Source: Calliopsis andreniformis
Taxonomy: Eukaryota; Arthropoda; Insecta; Hymenoptera; Andrenidae
Direction of reading: 5' to 3'
Assembly: GCF_051401765.1 (NCBI RefSeq)
Contig: NW_027480423.1
Location: forward strand, 2,914,001-2,978,000
Length of the DNA: 64,000 nt
A program made the translations under genes and the position numbers. Below the pieces are notes generated by a model that saw nothing but the letters and a program-made list of their open reading frames with translations, did not search any database and was not told where the DNA came from. Shown piece by piece: positions 26,131 to 39,347 of this stretch (position 1 is the stretch's first letter; each line of letters starts with the position of its first letter).

Positions 26131-28165
26131 ATAGCTAGGGCCTTAGAAGTCAACGCCCGAAGCATAAAATGCAAATTAAATAGAACAGTTTTTCCATTGT
26201 ATAAAACGAATAACTGCAACCAGTGTGAAAGTACTGGTCATTTCTACCTTCCGGGCAACCTAGGCTTCACCCTAGGGCGTCGTTCCACCAGATGGAATAG
26301 TTAGGGCCTTAGAAGTCAGCGCCAGAAGCATAAGCTACAAAATAAATACAACAGTCTTTCCATCGTATAAAACGAATAATTGCAACCTGTGTGATTGTTA
26401 TGGACATATCTACGTTCCGGGCAATCTAGGCTTCACTGTAGGGCGTTGCTCCACCAAATCGAATAGTTAGGGCCTAAGAAGTCAACGCCAGAAGCGTAAA
26501 ATACAACATAAATACAACAGATTTTCCATCGTATATAATGTATATTTGCGAACAGTGTGAAAGTAATGGTCATTTCTACGTACCGGACAACCTAGGCTCC
26601 ACTCTCTGGCGTTGCTCCACCAAATCGAATATCTAGGGCCTTAGAAGTCAACGCCAGAAGCATAAAATACAATAAAGATGCAAAAGTTTTTCCATCGTAT
26701 AACAGGAGTAACTGCAAACAGTGTGGAAGTAATGGTCATTTCTACGTTCCGGGCAACCTAGGCGTCACTCTAGGGCGTTGCTCCACCACATCTAATAGCT
26801 ACGACCTTAGAAGTCAACGCCAGATGCATACAATACAATATAAATACAACAGCTTTTCCATCGTACAAAATGAATAATAGCAATCAGTGTGAAAGTAATG
26901 GTCATTTCTACGTTCCGGTCAACCTAGGCTTCACTCTAGGTCGTTGCTCCACCAGATCAAATAGCTAGCGACTTAGAATTAAACGCCAGAAGCATATAAT
27001 ACAATAAAAATACAACAGTTTTTCCATCGTATAACAGGAATAATTGCAACCAGTGTGAATGGAATTGTCATTTCTATGTTTCGGGCAACCTAGGCTTCAC
27101 TCTAGGGCGGTGCTCCACCAGATCAAATAGTTAGGGCCTAAGAAGTCAACGCCAGAAGCATAAAATACAACATAAATACAACAGATTTTCCATCGTATAT
27201 AATGTATATTTTCAAACAGTGTGAAAGTAATGGTCATTTCTATGTACCGGGCAACCTAGGCCCCACTCTCGGGCGTTGCTCCACCAAATCAAATAGCTAG
27301 GGCCTTAGAGGTCAACGCCAGAAGCATAAAATACAATAAAGATGCAAAAGTTTTTCCATCGTATAACAGGAATAACTGCAAACAGTGCGAAAGTAATGGT
27401 CATTTCCATGTTCCGGGCAACCTAGTCTTCACTCTAGGGCGTTGTTCCACCAGATCGAATAATTAGGGTCTAAGAAGTCAACACCAGAAGAATAAAATAC
27501 AATATAAGTACAAAAGCTTTGCCATCGTATAAAATGAGTAATTGCAAACATTGTGAAAGTAATGGTCATTTCTACGTTCCGGGCCACCTAGGCGTCACTC
27601 TAGGGCGTTGCTCCACCACATCTAATAGCTACGGCCTTAGAATTCAACCCCAGATGAATAAAATACAATAAAGATGCCACAGCTTTTCCATCGTATAAAA
27701 CGAATAATTGCAACCAGTGTGAAAGTTATGGTCATTTCTACGTTCCGGGCAACCTAGGCTTCACTCTAGGGCGTTGCGCCACCAGATCGAATAGTTAGGG
27801 CCTTAGAAGTCAACGCCCGAAGCATGAAATACAAAATAAATAGAACAGTTTTTCCATCGTATAAAACGAATAATTGCTACCAGTATGAAACTTATGGTCA
27901 TTTCTACTTTCCGAGCATGCTAGGCTTCACTCTAGGGCGTTGCTCCAACAGATTCAATAGTTAGGACCTTAGAAGTGAACGCCCGAACCATAAAATGCAA
28001 AAAAAATACAACAGTGTTTCCATCATATAACAGGAATAATTGCAACCAGTTTGAAAGTGATGGCCAATTCTACGTTCCGGGCAACCTAGGCTTCTCTCTA
28101 GGGCGTTGCTCCACCACATCGAATAGATAGTGCCTTAGAAGTCAACGCTAGAAGCATAAAATACA
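25390..28165 (+). repeat. 30-monomer-offset duplication, copy 1 (includes block beta)
   Basis: Matches 30368-33309 at offset 4,978 bp (30 x 166 minus 2), as shown by ctaggcttctccctgg (25431 and 30409) and ccggacaacc (26583 and 31561). Toward the right end the offset becomes 5,144 because the other copy has one more monomer. The part from 26740 is also copy beta of the three-copy block. Confidence 0.85.
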
Positions 28166-30367
28166 ATATAAATACAACAGTTTTTCCATCGTATAAAAGG
28201 AATAATTGCAACCAGTATGAAACTTATGGTCATTTCTACCTTCCGAGCAACCTAGGCTTCACCCTAGAGCCTTGCTCCAACAGATTGAATAGATAGGGCC
28301 TTAGAAGTCAACGCCCAAACCATAAAATGCAAAAAAAATACAACAGTGTTTCCATCATATATCAGGAATATTTGCAACCAGTTTGAAAGTGATGGCCAAA
28401 TCTACGTTCCGGGCAACCTAGGTTTCACTCCAGGGCGTTGCTCGACCAGACCGAATAGTTACGGCCTAAGATGTCAACGCCAGAAGCATAAAACACGATA
28501 TAAATACAACAGCTTTTCCATCGTATATAATGTATATTTGCAAACAGTGTGAAAGTAATGGTCATTTCCATGTTCCGGGCAACCTAGGCTTCACACTAGG
28601 GCGTTGTTCCACAAGATCGAATAGTTAGGGCCTAAGAAGTCAACGCCAGAAGCATACAATACGATATAAATGCAAAAGCTTTTCCATCGTATAAAACGAA
28701 TAATTGCAGCCAGTGTGAATGTAATGGTCATTTCTACGTTCCGGGCAAACTAGGCTTCACTCTAGGGCGTTGCTCCACCAGATCGAAAAGTTAGGGCCTT
28801 AGAAGTCAACGCCAGAAGCATAAAATACAATAAAGATGCAACAGTTTTTCCATCGTATAACAGGAATAATTGCAAACAGTGTGAAGGTAATGGTATGTTC
28901 TACGTTCCTGGCAAACTAGGCTTCACGCTAGGGTGTTGCACCACCAGATGGAATAGCTAGGGCCTTAGAAGTCAACGCCCGAAGCATAAAATGCAAAATA
29001 AATAGAACATTTTTTCCATTGTATAAAACGAATAACTGCAACCAGTGTGAAAGTACTGGTCATTTGTACGTTCCGGGTAAGCTAGGTTTCACTCTAGGGC
29101 GTTGCTCCACCAGATCGAATAGCTAGGGGCTTAGAATTCAACGCCAGAAGGATAAAATACAATATAAGTACAACAGTTTTTCCATCGTATAAAATGAATA
29201 AATGCAGACATTGTGAAAGTAATGGTCATTTCTACGTTCCGGTCAACCTAGGCGTCACTCTAATGCGTTGCTCCACCACATCTAATAGCTACGGCCTGAG
29301 AACTCAACGCCAGGAGCATAAAATACAATATAAATACAACAGCTTTTCCATCATATAAAATGAATAATTGCAAACAGTGTGAAAGTAATGGTCATGTCTA
29401 CGTTCCGGGTAACCTAGGTTTCACTCTAGGGTGTTGCTCCACCAGATAGAATAGCTAGGGACTTCGAATTCAACGCCAGAAGAATAAAATACAATACAAG
29501 TACAACAGTTTTTCCATCGTATAAAATGAATATTTGCAAACATTGTGAAAGTAATGGTCATTTCTACGTTCCGGGCAATCCATGCGACGCTCTAGGGCGT
29601 TGCTCCACCACATCTAATAGCTACGGCCTTCAAAGTCAACGCCAGAAGCATAAAATACAATAAAGGTGCAACAGTTTTTCCATCGTATAACAGGAATAAT
29701 TGCAAACAGTGTGAAGGTAATGGTGTGTTCTACGTTCCGGGCAACCTAGGCTTCACACTAGGGCGGTGCTCCACCAGATCAAATAGTTAGGTCCTAAGAA
29801 GTCAACGCCAGAAGCATAAATTACAATATAAGTACAACAGCTTTCCCATCGTATATAATGTATATTTGCAAACAGTGTGGAAGTAATGGACACTTCTACG
29901 TTCCGGGCAACCTAGGCTTCACTCTAGGGTGTTGCCCCACCAGATGGAATTGCTAGGGACTTAGAATCCAATGCCAGAAGCATAAACTGCAATATAAATT
30001 TTACAGCTTTTCCATCGTATAAAAGGTATAATAGCAACCAGTGTGAAAGTTATGATCATTTCAACGTTCCGGGCAACCTAGGCTTCACTCTAGGGCGTTG
30101 CTCCTCCAGATCAAATAGTTAGGGCCTAAGAAGTCAACGCCAGAAGCATAAATTACAATATAAGTACAACAGCTTTTCCATCGTATATAATGTATATTTG
30201 CAAACAGTGTGGAAGTAATGGTCATTTCTACGTTCCGGGCAACCTAGGCTTCACTCTAGGGCGTTGCTCCACCAGATCGAATAATTAGGGCCTTAGAAAT
30301 CAACGCCAGAGCATAAAATACAATAAAGATGCAACAGTTTTTCCATCGTAAAACAGGAATAATTGCA
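28166..30367 (+). repeat. Spacer monomers between the two 30-monomer-offset copies
   Basis: 28166-28520 still follows copy alpha (24681-25030). 28523-28780 follows 25701-25958 at offset 2,822 bp (17 x 166), the switch lying in ttttccatcgtat. The rest, to 30367, is a mixture with two rounds of the module attcaacgcc...aaacattgtg followed by ggcg(t/a)c...catctaatagctacgg (about 29110-29300 and 29450-29640). Only satellite is seen. Confidence 0.75.
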
Positions 30368-33309
30368 ACCAGTGTGAAAGTTATGGTCATTTCTACTTTC
30401 CGGGCAACCTAGGCTTCTCCCTGGGGCGTCGCTCCAACAGATTGAATAGTGAGGGCCTTAGAAGGTAATGCCCGAAGCATAAAATGCAATAGAAGTACAA
30501 CAGTTTTTCCATCATATAACTGGAATAATTGCACCAGTTTGAAAGTGATGGTCATTTCTACGTTCCGGGCAAACTAGGCTTCACTCTCGGGCGTTGCTCC
30601 ACCGGATCGAATAGTTAGTACCTTAGATGACAACGCCCGAAACATAAAATACAATATAAATACAACAGCTTTTCCATCGTATATAATGTATATTTGCAAA
30701 CAGTGTGAAAGTAATGGTCATTTCTATGTTCCGGGCAACCTAGGCTTCACACTAGGGCGTTGTTCCACCAGATCGAATAGTTAGGGCCTAAGAAGTCAAC
30801 GCCAGAAGCATACAATACTATATAAATGCAAAAGCTTTTCCATCGTATAAAACGAATAATTGCAGCCAGTGTGAATGTAATGGTCATTTCTACGTTCCGG
30901 GCAAACTAGGCTTCACTCTAGGGCGTTGCTCCACCAGACCGAATAGTTAGGGCCTTAGAAATCAACGCCAGAAGCATAAAATACAATAAAGATGCAACAG
31001 TTTTTCCATCGTAAAACAGGAATAATTGCAACCAGGGTAAAGGTAATGGTCATTTCTACGTTCCGGGCAACGTAGGTTTCACTCTAAGGCGTTGTTCCAC
31101 CAGATCGAATAGCTAGGGCCTTAGAAGTCAACGCCCGAAGCATAAAATGCAAATTAAATAGAACAGTTTTTCCATTGTATAAAACGAATAACTGCAACCA
31201 GTGTGAAAGTACTGGTCATTTCTACCTTCCGGGCAACCTAGGCTTCACCCTAGGGCGTCATTCCACCAGATGGAATAGTTAGGGCCTTAGAAGTCAGCGC
31301 CAGAAGCATAAGCTACAAAATAAATACAACAGTCTTTCCATCGTATAAAACGAATAATTGCAACCTGTGTGATTGTTATGGACATATCTACGTTCCGGGC
31401 AATCTAGGCTTCACTGTGGGGCGTTGCTCCACCAAATCGAATAGTTAGGGCCTAAGAAGTCAACGCCAGAAGCGTAAAATACAACATAAATACAACAGAT
31501 TTTCCATCGTATATAATGTATATTTGCGAACAGTGTGAAAGTAATGGTCATTTCTACGTACCGGACAACCTAGGCTCCACTCTCTGGCGTTGCTCCACCA
31601 AATCGAATATCTAGGGCCTTAGAAGTCAACGCCAGAAGCATAAAATACAATAAAGATGCAAAAGTTTTTCCATCGTATAACAGGAGTAACTGCAAACAGT
31701 GTGGAAGTAATGGTCATTTCTACGTTCCGGGCAACCTAGGCGTCACTCTAGGGCGTTGCTCCACCACATCTAATAGCTACGACCTTAGAAGTCAACGCCA
31801 GATGCATACAATACAATATAAATACAACAGCTTTTCCATCGTACAAAATGAATAATAGCAATCAGTGTGAAAGTAATGGTCATTTCTACGTTCCGGTCAA
31901 CCTAGGCTTCACTCTAGGTCGTTGCTCCACCAGATCAAATAGCTAGCGACTTAGAATTAAACGCCAGAAGCATATAATACAATAAAAATACAACAGTTTT
32001 TCCATCGTATAACAGGAATAATTACAACAAGTGTGAATGGAATTGTCATTTCTATGTTTCGGGCAACCTAGGCTTCACTCTAGGGCGGTGCTCCACCAGA
32101 TCAAATAGTTAGGGCCTAAGAAGTCAACGCCAGAAGCATAAAATACAACATAAATACAACAGATTTTCCATCGTATATAATGTATATTTTCAAACAGTGT
32201 GAAAGTAATGGTCATTTCTATGTACCGGGCAACCTAGGCCCCACTCTTGGGCGTTGCTCCACCAAATCAAATAGCTAGGGCCTTAGAGGTCAACGCCAGA
32301 AGCATAAAATACAATAAAGATGCAAAAGTTTTTCCATCGTATAACAGGAATAACTGCAAACAGTGCGAAAGTAATGGTCATTTCCATGTTCCGGGCAACC
32401 TAGTCTTCACTCTAGGGCGTTGTTCCACCAGATCGAATAATTAGGGTCTAAGAAGTCAACACCAGAAGAATAAAATACAATATAAGTACAAAAGCTTTGC
32501 CATCGTATAAAATGAGTAATTGCAAACATTGTGAAAGTAATGGTCATTTCTACGTTCCGGGCCACCTAGGCGTCACTCTAGGGCGTTGCTCCACCACATC
32601 TAATAGCTACGGCCTTAGAATTCAACCCCAGATGAATAAAATACAATAAAGATGCCACAGCTTTTCCATCGTATAAAACGAATAATTGCAACCAGTGTGA
32701 AAGTTATGGTCATTTCTACGTTCCGGGCAACCTAGGCTTCACTCTAGGGCGTTGCGCCACCAGATCGAATAGTTAGGGCCTTAGAAGTCAACGCCCGAAG
32801 CATGAAATACAAAATAAATAAAACAGTTTTTCCATCGTATAAAACGAATAATTGCAACCCGTATGAAAGTTAACGTCATTTCTACTTTCCGGGCAACATA
32901 GGCTTCACCCTTGGTCGTTGCACCAACAGATTGAATAGTTAGGGCCTTATAAGTCAACGCCCGAAGCATAAAATACAAAATAAATAGAACAGTTTTTCCA
33001 TCGTATAAAACGAATAATTGCTACCAGTATGAAACTTATGGTCATTTCTACTTTCCGAGCATGCTAGGCTTCAATCTAGGGCGTTGCTCCAACAGATTCA
33101 ATAGTTAGGACCTTAGAAGTGAACGCCCGAACCATAAAATGCAAAAAAAATACAACAGTGTTTCCATCATATAACAGGAATAATTGCAACCAGTTTGAAA
33201 GTGATGGCCAATTCTACGTTCCGGGCAACCTAGGCTTCTCTCTAGGGCGTTGCTCCACCACATCGAATAGATAGTGCCTTAGAAGTCAACGCTAGAAGCA
33301 TAAAATACG
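30368..33309 (+). repeat. 30-monomer-offset duplication, copy 2 (includes block gamma)
   Basis: Near-identical to 25390-28165 apart from one extra monomer. That monomer (about 32820-32985) carries gtatgaaagttaacgtc and ggtcgttgcaccaacag, matching 24188-24353 of copy alpha and absent at the corresponding place near 27850. The block ends near 33309, where cgctagaagcataaaatac is followed by gatataaat instead of aatataaat. Confidence 0.85.
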
Positions 33310-36300
33310 ATATAAATACAACAGCTTTTCCATCGCATAAAACGAATAATTGCAACCAGTGTGAAAGTAATGGTCATTTCTACGTTCCGAGCACCCTAGG
33401 CGTCACTCTAGGGCGTTGCTCCACCACATCTAATAGCTACGGCCTTAGAAGTCAACGCCAGAGGCTTAAAGTACAATATAAATACAACAGCGTTTCCATT
33501 GTATAAAGCGAATAATTGCAACCAGTATGAAAGTTATGGTCATTTCTATATTCCGAGCAACCTAGGATTCACTCTATGGCGTTGCTCCTCCAGATCGAAT
33601 AGTTAGGTCCTTAGAAGTAAACGCCAGAAGCATAAAATACGATATAAATACAACAGCGTTTCCATCGTATAAAACGAATAATAGCAACCAGTGTGAAAGT
33701 TATGGTCTTTTCTACATTCCGAGCAACCTAGGATTGACTCTAGGGCGCTCCTCCACCAGATCGAATAGTTAGGGCCTTAGAAGTAAACGCCAGAAGCATA
33801 AAATACGATATAAATACAACAGCGTTTCCATCGTATAAAACGAATAACTGCAACCAGTATGAAACTTATGGTCATTTCTACTTTCCGAGCAACCTAGGCT
33901 TCACCCTAGGGCGTTGCTCCAACAGATTGAATAGTTAGGGCCTTAGAAGTCAACGCCCGAACCATAAAATGCAAAAAAAATACAACAGTGTTTCCATCAT
34001 ATAACAGGAATAATTGCAACCAGTTTGAAAGTGATGGCCAATTCTACGTTCCGGGCAACCTAGGCTTCACCCGAGGGCCTTGTTCCACCAGATGGAATAG
34101 TTAGGGCATAAGAAGTCAACGCCAGAAGCATAAAATACGATATAAGTAAAACAGTTTTTCCATCGTATTAAATGTATAATTGCAAACATTGCGAAAGTAA
34201 TGGTCATTTCTACGTTCCGGGCAACCTAGGCTACACACTAGGGCGTTGCTCCAACAGATTGAATAGTAAGGGCCTTAGAAGTCAACGCCGGAAGCATAAA
34301 ATGCAATAAAAATACAACAGTTTTTCCATCGTATAAAAGGATTAATTGCAACCAGTTTGAAAGTGATGGTCATTTCTACTTTCCGGGCAACCTAGGCTAC
34401 ACACTAGGGCGTTGCTCCAACAGATTCAATAGTTAGGGTCTAAGAAGTGAACGCCAGAAGCATAAAATACAATATAAATACAACAGTCTTTCCATCATAT
34501 AAAACGAGTAATTGCAACCAGTATGAAAGTTGTGGTCATTTCTACTTAACCGGGCAACCTAGGCTACACCCTAGGGCGTTGCTCCAACAGATTGAATAGT
34601 AAGGGCCTTAGAAGTCAATGCCCGAAGCATAAAGTGCAATAAAAGTACTACAGTTTTTCCATCATATAAACGGAATAATTGCAACCAGTTTGAAAGTGAT
34701 GGTCATTTCTACGTTCCGGGCAACATCGGCTTCACGCTAGGGCGTTGCTCCATCAGATCGAATAGTTAGTGCCTTAGAAGTCAACGCCAGAAGCATAAAA
34801 TACACTATAAATACAACAGTTTTTCCATCGTATAAAACGAATAATTGCAACCAGTATGAAAGTTAACGTCATTTCTACTTTCCGGGCAACCTCGGCTTCA
34901 CCCTAGGGCGTTGCTCCAACAGATTGAATAGTTAGGGCCTTAGAAGTCAACGCCGGAAGCATAAAATGCAATAAAAATACAACAGTTTTTCCATCGTATA
35001 AAAGGATTAATTGCAACCAGTTTGAAAGTGATGGTCATTTCAACGTTCCGGGCAACCTAGGCTTCACTCTAGGGCGTTGTTCCACCAGATCGAATAGTTA
35101 GGGCCTTAGAAGTCAACGCCAGAAGCATAAAATACAATAAAGATGCAACGGCTTTTCCATCGTATAAAACGAATAATTTCAACCAGTGTGAATGTTATGG
35201 TAATTTTTACATTCCGAGCAACCTAGGCTTCACTCTAGGGCGTTGATCCACCAGATAGAAGAGTTAGGACCTTAGAAGTCAACGCCAGAAGCATAAAATT
35301 CAATAAAGATGCATCAGCTTTTCCATCGTATAACAGGAATAACTGCAAACAGTGTGAAAGTACTGGTCATTTCTACGTTCCGGGTAACCTAGGCTCCACT
35401 CTAGGGAGTTGTTCCACCAGATCGAACAGCTAGGGCCTAAGAAGGCAACGCCAGAAGCATAAAATACAACATAAATGTAACAGTTTTTCGATCGTATAGA
35501 ACGAATAATAGCAACCAGTGTGAAAGTTAACGTCATTTCTACTTTCCGGGCAACCTAGGCTCCACCCTAGGGCGTTGGATCAACATATTGAATAGTTAGG
35601 GCCTTAGAAGTCAATGCCCGAAGCATAAAACGCAATACAAGTACAACAGTTTTTCCATCATATAACAGGAATATTTGCAACCAGTTTGAAAGTGATGGTA
35701 ATTGCTACGTCCCGGGCAACTTAGGCTTCACTCTAGGGCGTTGCTCCACCAGATCGAATAGTTAGTGCCTTAGAAGTCAACGCCAGAAGCATAAAATACA
35801 ATATAAATACAACAGTTTTTCCATCGTATAAAACGAATAATTGCAACCAGTATGAAAGTTAACGTCATTTATACTTTCCGGGCAACCTAGGCTTCAGCCT
35901 AGGGCGTTGCTCCAACAGATTGAATAGTTAGGGCCCTAGAAGTCAACGCCGGAAGCATAAAATGCAATAAAAATACAACAGTTTTTCCATCGTATAAAAC
36001 GAATAATTGCAACCAGTATGAAAGTTAACGTCATTTCTACTTTCCGGGCAACCTAGGCTTCAGCCTAGGGCGTTGCTCCAACAGATTGAATAGTTAGGGC
36101 CTTAGAAGTCAACGCCGGAAGCATAAAATGCAATAAAAATACAACAGTTTTTCCATCGTATAAAACGAATAATTGCAACCAGTGTGAAAGTAATTGTCAT
36201 TTCTACGTTCCGAGCAACCTAGGCTTCACCCTAGGGCGTTGCTCCAACAGATTGAATAGTTAGGGCCTTAGAAGTCAACGCCCGAACCCTAAAATATAAA

Positions 36301-37024
36301 AAAAATACAACAGTGTTTCCATCATATAACAGGAATAATTGCAAACAGTTTGAAAGCGATGGCCAATTCTACGTTCCGGGCAACCTAGGCTTCACTCTAG
36401 GGCGTTGCTCCAACAGATTGAATAGTTTGGGCCTTAGAAGTGAATGCCCGAAGCATAAAATGCAATAAAAATACAACAGTTTTTCCATCATATAACCGGA
36501 ATAATTGCAACCAGTTTGAAAGTGATGGTCATTTGTACGTTCCAGGCAACCTAGGATTCACTCCAGGGCGTTGTTCCACAAGATCGAATTGTTAGGGCCT
36601 AAGAAGTCAACACCAGAAGCATAAGGTACAATATAAATATAACAGTTTTTCCATCGTATAGAACGGATAATAGCTACCAGTGTGAAAGTTATGGTCATTT
36701 CTACGTTCCGGGCAACCTAGTCTTCACTCTAGGGCGTTGCTCCACCAGATTGAATAGTTAGGGCCTAAGAAATCAACGCCAGAAGCATAAAATTCAATAT
36801 AAATATAACAGTTTTCCCATCGTATAAAAAGAATAATTACAGCCAGTGTGAATGTTATGGTCATTTTTACATTCCGAGCAACCTAGGCTTCACTCTAGGG
36901 CGTTGATCCACCAGATATAATAGTTAGGGCCTTAGAAGTCAACGCCAGAAGCATAAAATACTATATAAATATAACAGTTTTTCAATCGTATAAAGCGAAT
37001 AATAGCAACCAGTGTGAATGTTAT
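33310..37024 (+). repeat. Mixed monomers, no long duplicated block
   Basis: About 22 monomers. Single-monomer doublets are seen: ttagg(t/g)ccttagaagtaaacg with acaacagcgtttcc at 33601 and 33767 (166 bp apart), and the pair at 35821-36152. Several monomers share gccggaagcataaaatgc and gttaacgtcattt. A rare ctacttaaccggg variant lies near 34550 and recurs near 40520 and 50640. No non-satellite sequence is seen. Confidence 0.78.
35821..36152 (+). repeat. Adjacent near-identical monomer pair
   Basis: 35821-35986 and 35987-36152 are exactly 166 bp apart and share cttcagcctaggg, gccggaagc and gttaacgtc. I saw two differences (ttatac/ttctac and gccctag/gccttag). Most neighbouring monomers in the array differ far more, so this is a recent single-monomer duplication. 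Confidence 0.82.
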
Positions 37025-38189
37025 GGTCATTTCTACTTTCCGAGCAGCCTAGGCTTCACCCTAGGGCGTTGCTCGAACAGATCGAATAACTAGGGCCTTA
37101 GAAATCTACGCCCGAAGCATAAAATATAATACAAATACAACTGTTTTTCCATCGTATAAAACGAATAATTGCAACCGGTGTGAAAGTTATTTCCATTTGT
37201 ACGTTCCGGGCAACCTAGGCTTCACCCGAGGGCGTTGTTCCACCAGATGGAATAGTTAGGGCATAAGAAGTCAACCCCAGAAGCATAAAATATGATATAA
37301 GTACAACAGTTTTTCCATCGTATAAAATGTATAATTGCAAACATTGCGAAAGTAATGGTCATTTCTACGTTCCGGGCAACATAGGCGTCACCCTAATGCG
37401 TTGCTCCACCACATCTAATAGCTACGGCCTTAGACGTCAACGACGGGAGCATAAAATACAATATAAATACAACAGTTTTTCCATCATATAAAACGAATAA
37501 TTGCAACCAGTTTGAAAGTGATGGTCATTTCTACGTTCCGGGCAACCTAGGCTACGCCCTAGGGCGTTGCTCCAACAGATTGAGTAGTTAGGGCCCTAGA
37601 AGTCAATGCCCGGAGCATAAAATGCATTAAAAATACAACAGTTTTTCCATCATATAGCAGGAATAATTGCAACCAGTTTGAAAGTGATGGTCATTTCTAC
37701 GTTCCGGGAAACCTCGGCTTCACCCTAGGGCGTTACTCCGCCAGATGGAATAGTTAGTGCATTGAAAGTCAACGCCAGAAGCATATAATACAAAATTAAT
37801 GCAACAGTTTTTCCATCGTACAAATCGAATATTAGCAACCAGTGTGAAAGTTATGGTCATTTCTACGTTCCGCCAACCTAGGCTTCACCCCAGGGCGTTG
37901 TTCCACCAGATCGAATAGTTAGGGCCTTAGAAGTCAACGCCCGAAGCATAAAATACAAAATAAATAGAACAGTTTTTCCATCGTATAAAACGAATAATAG
38001 CAACCAGTGTGAAAGTTATGGTCATTCCTACGTTCCGGCAACCTAGGCTTCACCAAAGGGCGTTGTTCCACCAGATCGAATAGTTAGGGCCTAAGAAGTG
38101 AACGCCAGAAGCATAAAATACAATATAAAAACAACAGTTTTTCCATCATATAAAACGAGTAATTGCAACCAGTATGAAAGTTGTGGTCA
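37025..38189 (+). repeat. 14-monomer-offset duplication, copy 1
   Basis: Pairs with 39348-40512 at offset 2,323 bp (14 x 166 minus 1); cgagcagcct is at 37041 and 39364. Markers are gctcgaacagatcgaataac, ttccgccaacctagg (three bases short) and cttcaccaaaggg. Copies diverge after ttgtggtca. Confidence 0.85.
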
Positions 38190-39347
38190 ATTCTACTTTC
38201 CGGTCAACCTAGGCTACACCCTAGGGCGTTGCTCCAACAGATTGAATAGTTAGGGCCTTAGAAGTCAATGCCTGAAGCATAAAATGCAATAAAAATACAA
38301 CAGTTTTTCCATCATATAACCGGAATAATTGCAACCAGTTTGAAAGTGATGGTCATTTCTACGTTCAGGGCAACCTAGGCTACACCCTAGGGCGTTGCTC
38401 CAACAGATTGAATAGTTAGGGCCTTAGAAGTCAATGCCCGAAGCATAAAATGCAATAAAAATATAACAGTTTTTCCGTCATATAACAGGAATAATTGCAA
38501 GCAGTTTGAAAGTGATGGTCATTTCTACGTACCGGGAAACCTCGGCTGCACTCTAGGGCGTTGCTCCGCCAGATCGAATAGTTAGTGCATTAGAAGTCAA
38601 CGCCAGTAGCATAAAATACAATATAAATACAAGAGATTTTCCATCGTATAAAACGAATAATTGCAACCAGTATGAAAGTTAACGTCATTTCTTCTTTCCG
38701 GGAAACCTAGGCTTTACCCTTGGGCGTTGATCCAACAGATTGAATAGTTAGGGCCTTAGAAGTCGACGCCGGAAGCCTAAAATGCAATAAAAATACAACA
38801 GTTTTTCCATCGTATAAAAGGATTAATTGCAACCAGTTTGAAAGTGATGGCCAATTCTACGTTCCGGGCAACCTAGGCTTCACTCTATTGCGTTGCTCCA
38901 CCAGATCGAATAGTTAGTGCCTTAGAAGTCAACGCCAGAAGCATAAAATACAATATAAATACAACAGTTTTTCCATCGTATAAAACGAATAATTGCAACC
39001 AGTATGAAACTTATGGTCACTTCTACTTTCCGAGCAACCTAGGCTTCAACCCTAGGGCGTTGCTCCAACAGGTTGAATAGTTAGGGCCGTAGAAGTCAAC
39101 GCCCGAACCATAAAATGCAAAAAAAATACAACAGCGTTACCATCATATGACAGGAATAATTGCAACCAGTTTGAAAGTGATGGCCAATTCTACGTTCCGG
39201 GCAACCTAGGCTTCACTCTATTGCGTTGTTCCACCAGATCGAATAGTTAGGGTCTAAGAAGTCAACGCCAGAAGCATTAAATACAATATAAATATAACAG
39301 TTATTCCATCGTATAAATCGAATAATAGCAGCCAGTGTGAAAGTTAT
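38190..39347 (+). repeat. Monomers between the two 14-monomer-offset copies
   Basis: About seven monomers, several with aggctacaccctaggg or caaccagtttgaaagtgatgg. A one-base insertion (ttcaaccctaggg) is seen near 39050. No long partner is found and no other element is present. Confidence 0.75.
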
